This document shows positions 58,209-64,000 of a stretch of DNA of 64,000 nt, piece after piece. Location: assembly GCA_965247585.1 (NCBI GenBank), contig CBDFHC010000005.1, forward strand, positions 620,001 to 684,000. The letters are read 5' to 3'. The stretch is from CBDFHC01 sp965247585. GTDB taxonomy: Bacteria > Chloroflexota > Dehalococcoidia > Lucifugimonadales > GCA-2712585. Positions within the stretch are counted from its first letter, which is position 1, and the number at the start of each line of letters is the position of its first letter. A model generated the notes under the pieces. That model was not told the origin of the DNA. It searched no databases and worked only from the letters and a program-made list of their open reading frames with translations. The position numbers were made by a program, and so were the translations under genes.

Positions 58209-60686
58209 ATGACCACCCATGCTACCGGCCTGTCGCTGAGTTCCTTTCGCAACATTCTGGAGTTGGAGCGGGCCCACCAATACGATAACAAGGCCGTCAT
58301 GGGCGGCCTTGACCTGTTCGTTCAGCGCTGGTCCTCCGAACTCCATGCGGCGTTCCAGGACGAACCGGACGTGCCCGCGCTCCTCGCCTGTAGCTACGAT
58401 GGCCTTAGCGCCGCCAAGCGCCAGGACTGGGTAAGCCGCTGGCTGCGTCTTCTCGGCGGCGCCACTACCGCGCCCGCGACTGCTAAGGCAGCCCGCGTGA
58501 AGGGTCAGTCGCCAAGCACAACTGCCCCGGCGGCCGTTCCCACTCAATCCAGGCCAACTCCCCCCCTGGACGCGCCCGTCACCCACCTCCGCGGCATCGA
58601 CGCCAAGACCGCCGCCAAGCTCCAGCGCCTGGACGTTTCCACCGTCCGTGACCTCCTCTACCTCTTCCCCCGCCGCCACAACGACTACTCGCAGCACTCT
58701 AAGGTCGCGGACCTGGAGCCGGGCCACGACGCCACCATCATCGCCACCGTCTGGGAGGCCCGCCAGGTCCGCATGGGCCGACAGGGCAACCTCCGCGCCA
58801 CCGAGGCCGTCGTCGGCGACGAGACCGGCAACCTTCGCGTCATCTGGTTCGGCCAGACCTATCTGGCAAAGCAACTCCCCACCGGCGCCCAGGTGGCCCT
58901 CAGCGGCAAGGTGGACCTGTTTCAGCAAGACCGCGTCATGGAGTCCCCTGACTACGAGGTGCTTGGCCCCCACAATCCTATGATTCACGCCGGTCGCCTG
59001 GTCCCCGTCTACCCCCTCACCGAAGGGCTCACCGCTCGAAACATGCGCCGTATCGCCTGGCAGGCCCTGGAGCGCTGGGGCGCGTCGGTGGAGGAATTCC
59101 TCCCCGAGCCGGTCGCTCAAGACCTGGGCCTCGACCCCTTGGCCCACGCCGTCTCCCAGGCCCACTTCCCTGACGACTTGGAATCCTGGGAAACCGCGCG
59201 CCGCCGCCTCGCCTTCGACGAGCTATTGCTCCTCCAGATCGCGGTCCAGCTCCGCCGTCAGCAGTGGCAACAGGACGCCCGGGGCATCCCCATCAAGGTT
59301 GACCACAAGGTGCTGGACGCCTTCCGGGAGCGGCTGCCCTTCGCCTTCACCGGCGCCCAGGAGCGCTGCCTCTCGGAGACGCTGTCAGACATGCAGCGGG
59401 GCACCCCCGCCATGAGCCGCCTGCTCCAGGGAGAGGTGGGCAGCGGCAAGACCGTGGTGGCCCTCGCCGCCCTGCTGGCCGCCGCCGTGGACGGCTTCCA
59501 GGGATCCATTATGGTCCCCACCGAGGTACTGGCCGAGCAGCACTTCAAGACCGTTTCCGCCCTGATGGGCGGGCTGGCCCGCCCCGTACAAGAGGAAAAT
59601 CTGGTCACCGCCTACGTGGACCCCCACCCCCAGCCCATCTCCGTAGGGCTCGTCACCGGCAGCACGCGCAAATCATTGAAGCGGGAGATCCAGGCCCGCG
59701 CCGCCGACGGGACTCTGGACATCGTCATCGGCACCCACGCCCTCATACAGCGGGAGATGGCCATGCCCAACCTGGGCCTGGCCGTGGTCGATGAGCAGCA
59801 CCGCTTCGGCGTTTCCCAGCGCGCCGCCCTCCGCGGCAAGGGCGACGCCACGCCCCACATGCTCATCATGTCCGCTACCCCCATTCCCCGCACCCTGGCC
59901 CTCACCCTCTACGGCGATCTGGACATCTCAACGCTGGACGAACTGCCCCCCGGACGCCAGGAGATCATCACCCGCTGGGTGCCGCCGGAGAAGCGGGCCC
60001 CCGCTTACGAATTCGTCCGGAAGCAGGTGCAGAAAGGCCGCCAAGTCTTCGTCATCTGCCCCCTTATCGAAGAGTCGGACGCGGTGGAGGCCAAAGCCGC
60101 CACCGAGGAGTTCCAGCGCCTCAGCACCGAGGTGTTCCCCGAGCTCCGGTTGGGGCTTCTTCACGGCAGGCTGGGCGCCAAAGCGAAGGACAAGGTCATG
60201 TCCCAGTTCCACGCCGCGGAGCTGGATATTCTGGTCTCCACCCCTGTGGTGGAGGTTGGCATCGACGTTCCCAACGCCTCCGTCATGATGATCGAGGCCG
60301 CCGACCGCTTCGGCCTGGCACAGCTACACCAGTTCCGAGGCCGGGTGGGCCGCGGCGAGCACAAGAGCTACTGCCTCCTCCTGTCCGAAAGCCCGTCGGA
60401 CCTGGCCCGCGAGCGCCTCTCCGCCGTGGAGCAGATCCACGACGGCTTCAAGCTGGCCGAGGTGGACCTCTCCCTCCGCGGCCCCGGTGACCTCTTCGGC
60501 ACCCGCCAGAGCGGCCTTCCCACCCTCCGAATGGCCCGCCTCACCGACCAGGACTTCCTCGCCCAAGCGCGAGACACCGCCGCCGCCATAATAGAGGATG
60601 ACCCAGACCTATCTAAAGAGGACCACCTCCTCCTTGCCCAGGAACTCGCCCGCTTCCAGGGCAAAGTCTCCTCGGAAGTTAGCTGA
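58209..60686 (+). CDS. recG: RecG, ATP-dependent DNA helicase
   Basis: An 825-residue RecG, which remodels stalled replication forks and branched DNA. An N-terminal extension of about 110 residues precedes the wedge (OB) domain. Helicase motifs: Walker A GEVGSGKTVVAL near residue 409, the DEQH box VVDEQHRFG near residue 528, MSATPIPRTLALTLYGDLD near residue 556 and QFRGRVGRGEHKSYC near residue 706. ATG start; last gene of the rpmB-fakA-degV-recG block. Confidence 0.96.
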   Translation: MTTHATGLSLSSFRNILELERAHQYDNKAVMGGLDLFVQRWSSELHAAFQDEPDVPALLACSYDGLSAAKRQDWVSRWLRLLGGATTAPATAKAARVKGQSPSTTAPAAVPTQSRPTPPLDAPVTHLRGIDAKTAAKLQRLDVSTVRDLLYLFPRRHNDYSQHSKVADLEPGHDATIIATVWEARQVRMGRQGNLRATEAVVGDETGNLRVIWFGQTYLAKQLPTGAQVALSGKVDLFQQDRVMESPDYEVLGPHNPMIHAGRLVPVYPLTEGLTARNMRRIAWQALERWGASVEEFLPEPVAQDLGLDPLAHAVSQAHFPDDLESWETARRRLAFDELLLLQIAVQLRRQQWQQDARGIPIKVDHKVLDAFRERLPFAFTGAQERCLSETLSDMQRGTPAMSRLLQGEVGSGKTVVALAALLAAAVDGFQGSIMVPTEVLAEQHFKTVSALMGGLARPVQEENLVTAYVDPHPQPISVGLVTGSTRKSLKREIQARAADGTLDIVIGTHALIQREMAMPNLGLAVVDEQHRFGVSQRAALRGKGDATPHMLIMSATPIPRTLALTLYGDLDISTLDELPPGRQEIITRWVPPEKRAPAYEFVRKQVQKGRQVFVICPLIEESDAVEAKAATEEFQRLSTEVFPELRLGLLHGRLGAKAKDKVMSQFHAAELDILVSTPVVEVGIDVPNASVMMIEAADRFGLAQLHQFRGRVGRGEHKSYCLLLSESPSDLARERLSAVEQIHDGFKLAEVDLSLRGPGDLFGTRQSGLPTLRMARLTDQDFLAQARDTAAAIIEDDPDLSKEDHLLLAQELARFQGKVSSEVS

Positions 60687-60828
60687 GATCCTTTCTCGAC
60701 AGGTCCACTCTTTAGAGGTGAGTAGCAAATGCTGGTCCATCGTCACACTGCACAAATCAAGGCTTCTTCGTATCCGCTTGTTTGGAAACGGCGTCACAGA
60801 GGCTTGCTTCGACACTGTCTCCGCCAGT

Positions 60829-61233
60829 TTATACCCCAGTTATCTTCCCGACTTGAATAACCTCTCTCACGTCTCCGCCCGAAACTGTTATCTCCTGGGA
60901 AATTGTGTCACCTTTTGATTTGTAAATCTCGTCTACTGCCTGCTGCAGCAAGGCAGCAAACTCGGGGTCAGATGCGATTTTGGTCTCTAGGACTCGTCTC
61001 AGGGCATTTTGCCCGCCTTGAGAAGACGGATTCCTCCGAAGATTACGCAGGGCGCTTCCCGCCGGCTTGTCGTCTTTAAAGTTTGCTTTCAAACTGCAGT
61101 AGAGCCCCCGGATCTTGTCCATCCCAGTATCCCCGATAGCTCCTCCTATCTTCCTTGCGGCTGCTTCGCCACTCTCTTTAAACAATCCGATCAGGGACGG
61201 CAAAATTGCATTTGTTAAGTCTGAAGGGTCCAA
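60829..61233 (-). CDS. Small helical protein with beta-type tail (second gene of novel pair)
   Basis: A 134-residue protein of unknown function. Residues 1-105 look alpha-helical (LPSLIGLFKESGEAAARKIG and LRRVLETKIASDPEFAALLQ). The C-terminus is ISQEITVSGGDVREVIQVGK followed by ITGV. From memory, such a helical module with a Gly/Val-rich tail recurs in Chloroflexota, cyanobacterial and actinobacterial conflict-system proteins, but this was not checked. It lies 45 bp after the repeat-protein gene on the same strand; that protein has a similar tail. G+C is visibly lower than the neighbours. Confidence 0.75.
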   Translation of the reverse strand: MDPSDLTNAILPSLIGLFKESGEAAARKIGGAIGDTGMDKIRGLYCSLKANFKDDKPAGSALRNLRRNPSSQGGQNALRRVLETKIASDPEFAALLQQAVDEIYKSKGDTISQEITVSGGDVREVIQVGKITGV

Positions 61234-61278
61234 ATCCGCTACCTCGTAATTTCTAGCTATTTGTGGTGTATGCTCCCC

Positions 61279-62565
61279 TTATGTAGTCAATTTGCCAATT
61301 TGGGTAATGTTGCCTATGGAGCCATTGGAAATATTCACAATCTGGATGATTATGTCACCGCCAATCTCTTTCGCTTCGGCAAAACGCCGCAAGAACTCTT
61401 TTATCAGATCAACACCGGACTCATCGACAGCGACCTGCTCGTCAACAAAATACAAACTTTGCCCGATTTGGGCAGTGTATAGATCCGCTTCACCTCTGGC
61501 CTGGACCAGCCCAGCATTAACTCCATGCCACATCGCTGCCTCGCTGCGTGTATTCCACATCTCGTACGGCTCTACAGCCCGCACCGAGTCAACGTATCTG
61601 CCTCCTCCGTTGATTACTGTATCTGCCCCGGTTGACCAGGCGTTTACAGTTGACACCCGCCCATCCACGCCCGATGCCATCATGCTCGACGTGTTCGATC
61701 CATAGGTTTCCCCCTGTACTGTGTTCTGCATTAGCCCAGCGTCAGTCCCATACCACGTCGCTACCTGGCTGCTGGTCTTCCACATCTCATTCGGCTCTAC
61801 TGCCTGTACTGTCCCAAGGTATCTCGCCCCTCCGTTGATTACGCTGTCTGTCCCCGTTGCCCAGGCATTCCCAGTTGACACCCGTCCATCCGCACCCGAT
61901 GCCATTATCCTCGATGCGTTCCATCCATAGGTTTCACCTTGAATCATGTTCCGCATCTGCCCAGCGTCAGTCCCATGCCACATCGTCGTGGCGCTACCCA
62001 ATACGCCCATCTGATACGGCTCCATTAACTGCCCTGTGCCTACGTATCTGTCCGCTCTGATACCCAGTGTGTGCACGCCCGTTGCCCACGCGTTCGCAGT
62101 GGACACCCTTGCATCCACTCCCGATGCCATCATGCTCGACGTGTTCGATCCATAGGTTTCCCCCTGTACTGTGTTCTGCATTAGCCCAGCGTCAGTCCCA
62201 TACCACGTCGCTACCTGGCTGCTGGTCTTCCACATCTCATTCGGCTCTACTGCCTGTACTGTCCCAAGGTATCTCGCCCCTCCGTTGATTACGCTGTCTG
62301 TCCCCGTTGCCCAGGCATTCCCAGTTGACACCCGTCCATCCGCACCCGATGCCATCATCCTCGATGCGTTCCATCCATAGGTTTCACCTTGAATCATGTT
62401 CCGCATCTGCCCAGCGTCAGTCCCATGCCACATCGTCGTGGCGCTACCCAATACGCCCATTTCGTACGGCTCCATCGACTGCGCTGTACCTAACGTATCT
62501 GTCCGCTCCGGTGACGTTGAAATATGAACCAGAGTCGCATCGAGCATGATTGAAACCCTGCTCAT
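61279..62565 (-). CDS. Tandem-repeat protein (first gene of novel pair)
   Basis: A 428-residue protein without signal peptide or membrane segment. From residue 31 it has four full repeats of 75 residues and a shorter fifth (to about residue 355). Each repeat has EPxEM, a W(H/Y)GTDAG segment, QGETYG, MASGxDxRVST, NAWATG and a Gly/Arg/Tyr-rich end. The repeats alternate as types A and B, so the large period is 150 residues. The tail, after YTAQIGQSLYFVDEQVAVDE, is helical and ends IGGDIIIQIVNISNGSIG then NITQIGKLTT, like that of the next gene product. No family recognised. Later ATG at residue 7 is possible. Confidence 0.8.
   Translation of the reverse strand: MSRVSIMLDATLVHISTSPERTDTLGTAQSMEPYEMGVLGSATTMWHGTDAGQMRNMIQGETYGWNASRMMASGADGRVSTGNAWATGTDSVINGGARYLGTVQAVEPNEMWKTSSQVATWYGTDAGLMQNTVQGETYGSNTSSMMASGVDARVSTANAWATGVHTLGIRADRYVGTGQLMEPYQMGVLGSATTMWHGTDAGQMRNMIQGETYGWNASRIMASGADGRVSTGNAWATGTDSVINGGARYLGTVQAVEPNEMWKTSSQVATWYGTDAGLMQNTVQGETYGSNTSSMMASGVDGRVSTVNAWSTGADTVINGGGRYVDSVRAVEPYEMWNTRSEAAMWHGVNAGLVQARGEADLYTAQIGQSLYFVDEQVAVDESGVDLIKEFLRRFAEAKEIGGDIIIQIVNISNGSIGNITQIGKLTT
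61668..62010. repeat. 343-bp direct repeat, copy a
   Basis: Nearly identical to 62118-62460, 450 bp away, inside the repeat-protein gene. I count a single difference within it (near 61907, giving Ile instead of Met). This points to recent duplication or gene conversion of a 150-residue double unit. Confidence 0.85.
62118..62460. repeat. 343-bp direct repeat, copy b
   Basis: Partner of the copy at 61668-62010. Both flanks diverge sharply beyond the shared segment, which shows that the copied tract has clear edges. Confidence 0.85.
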
Positions 62566-62886
62566 CCCCAGCCCCGTTGGACCTATATCTGCTAATTGCC
62601 ATTTCTAATCACCAATATCTTGTGGTTAGTATCGGGAGCCCGCCTGACATCTTACTATTGACAATACTACCAGAAAAGCCTCACGCGACGATGTCACTTC
62701 TTGCAATCTTGCGTCCCTTTCCAGGCTGTATTTGCCATCAAAGGTTCCTTGGCCGACCGGTATGTTGTCTCGCAAGTAGATCATTGGCCATAATCGATCT
62801 CTCGCCTCGTGAGATATTCCATATCTGTGACTCTCCGCCCTGTGATACCATCAACCCCCTAACGCTTTGCACGCCAACCCATAGAA
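62566..62886. other. 321-bp non-coding stretch between repeat-protein gene and argS
   Basis: Relatively A+T-rich. It must contain the promoters of both diverging genes, but I see no clear -35/-10 pair. No gene, repeat or terminator was recognised. Confidence 0.5.

Positions 62887-64000
<1,114 letters not shown>

Noticed and set aside
61668..62460. CRISPR-like array because of regular direct repeats
   Set aside because: The repeats are long (about 225 and 450 bp), contiguous and lie in one open frame; there are no short spacers and no cas genes.

Overview
The window is about 64 kb of G+C-rich, densely coded bacterial DNA with many TTG and GTG starts. Its gene content (complete squalene-hopene pathway, SufBCDSU, an F420-dependent reductase, CaiB-type CoA transferase, the rpmB-fakA-degV-recG block, many VapB/AbrB antitoxins, dispersed short repeats) fits a member of the Chloroflexota, probably Dehalococcoidia- or SAR202-like. 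That placement is inference; no rRNA or tRNA gene was found to anchor it. The two ends cut genes: hpnH on the left and argS on the right.

Layout. 1-12.3 kb: one long + strand run beginning with hopanoid synthesis (hpnH, hpnG-like, hpnA, shc, a YjbQ protein, hpnC, hpnD, hpnE), continuing without a break into a 2-hydroxyacid dehydrogenase-like protein, an FGGY sugar kinase, a class II aldolase, an unknown small protein and an epimerase. 12.9-18.3 kb: the Fe-S assembly operon sufBCDSU behind a structured leader. 18.7-28.1 kb: a GYD protein, a peptide-type ABC binding lipoprotein, TatD, three predicted zinc peptidases and a VWA protein. 28.4-39.3 kb: XdhC and MocA-like molybdoenzyme maturation, CoA transferase, an SDR with altered active site, a TldD/TldE pair enclosing a decayed aspartic protease, ilvD and a hydroxyacid dehydrogenase. 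39.3-44.6 kb: a minus-strand thiamin salvage operon (thiZ-thiX-thiY-rsuA-tenA-thiD) under a clear TPP riboswitch with promoter and terminator. 44.7-46.5 kb: a rearranged locus with a cupin gene between an intact F420 reductase and its deleted copy, plus strong inverted repeats. 46.6-55.4 kb: arginine synthesis (argJ, argB, argD, argG, argH) then rpe, interrupted between argG and argH by a cluster of toxin-antitoxin genes and remnants. 55.4-60.7 kb: rpmB, fakA, degV, recG. 60.8-62.6 kb: a lower-G+C two-gene minus-strand cassette encoding a tandem-repeat protein and a small helical protein with a matching C-terminal tail. 62.9 kb to the end: argS.

The best candidate for an undescribed system is the 60.8-62.6 kb pair. 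It differs in composition from its housekeeping neighbours, the first protein carries four full 75-residue repeats arranged as an A-B-A-B series with a nearly identical 343-bp DNA duplication, and both proteins end in a similar short beta-type tail. Other notable items are the hopanoid operon fused to a sugar module, the aspartic protease that has lost both its ATG and its catalytic Asp, the VapC-like toxin with an inserted zinc ribbon, and a dispersed hairpin repeat showing compensatory base change.
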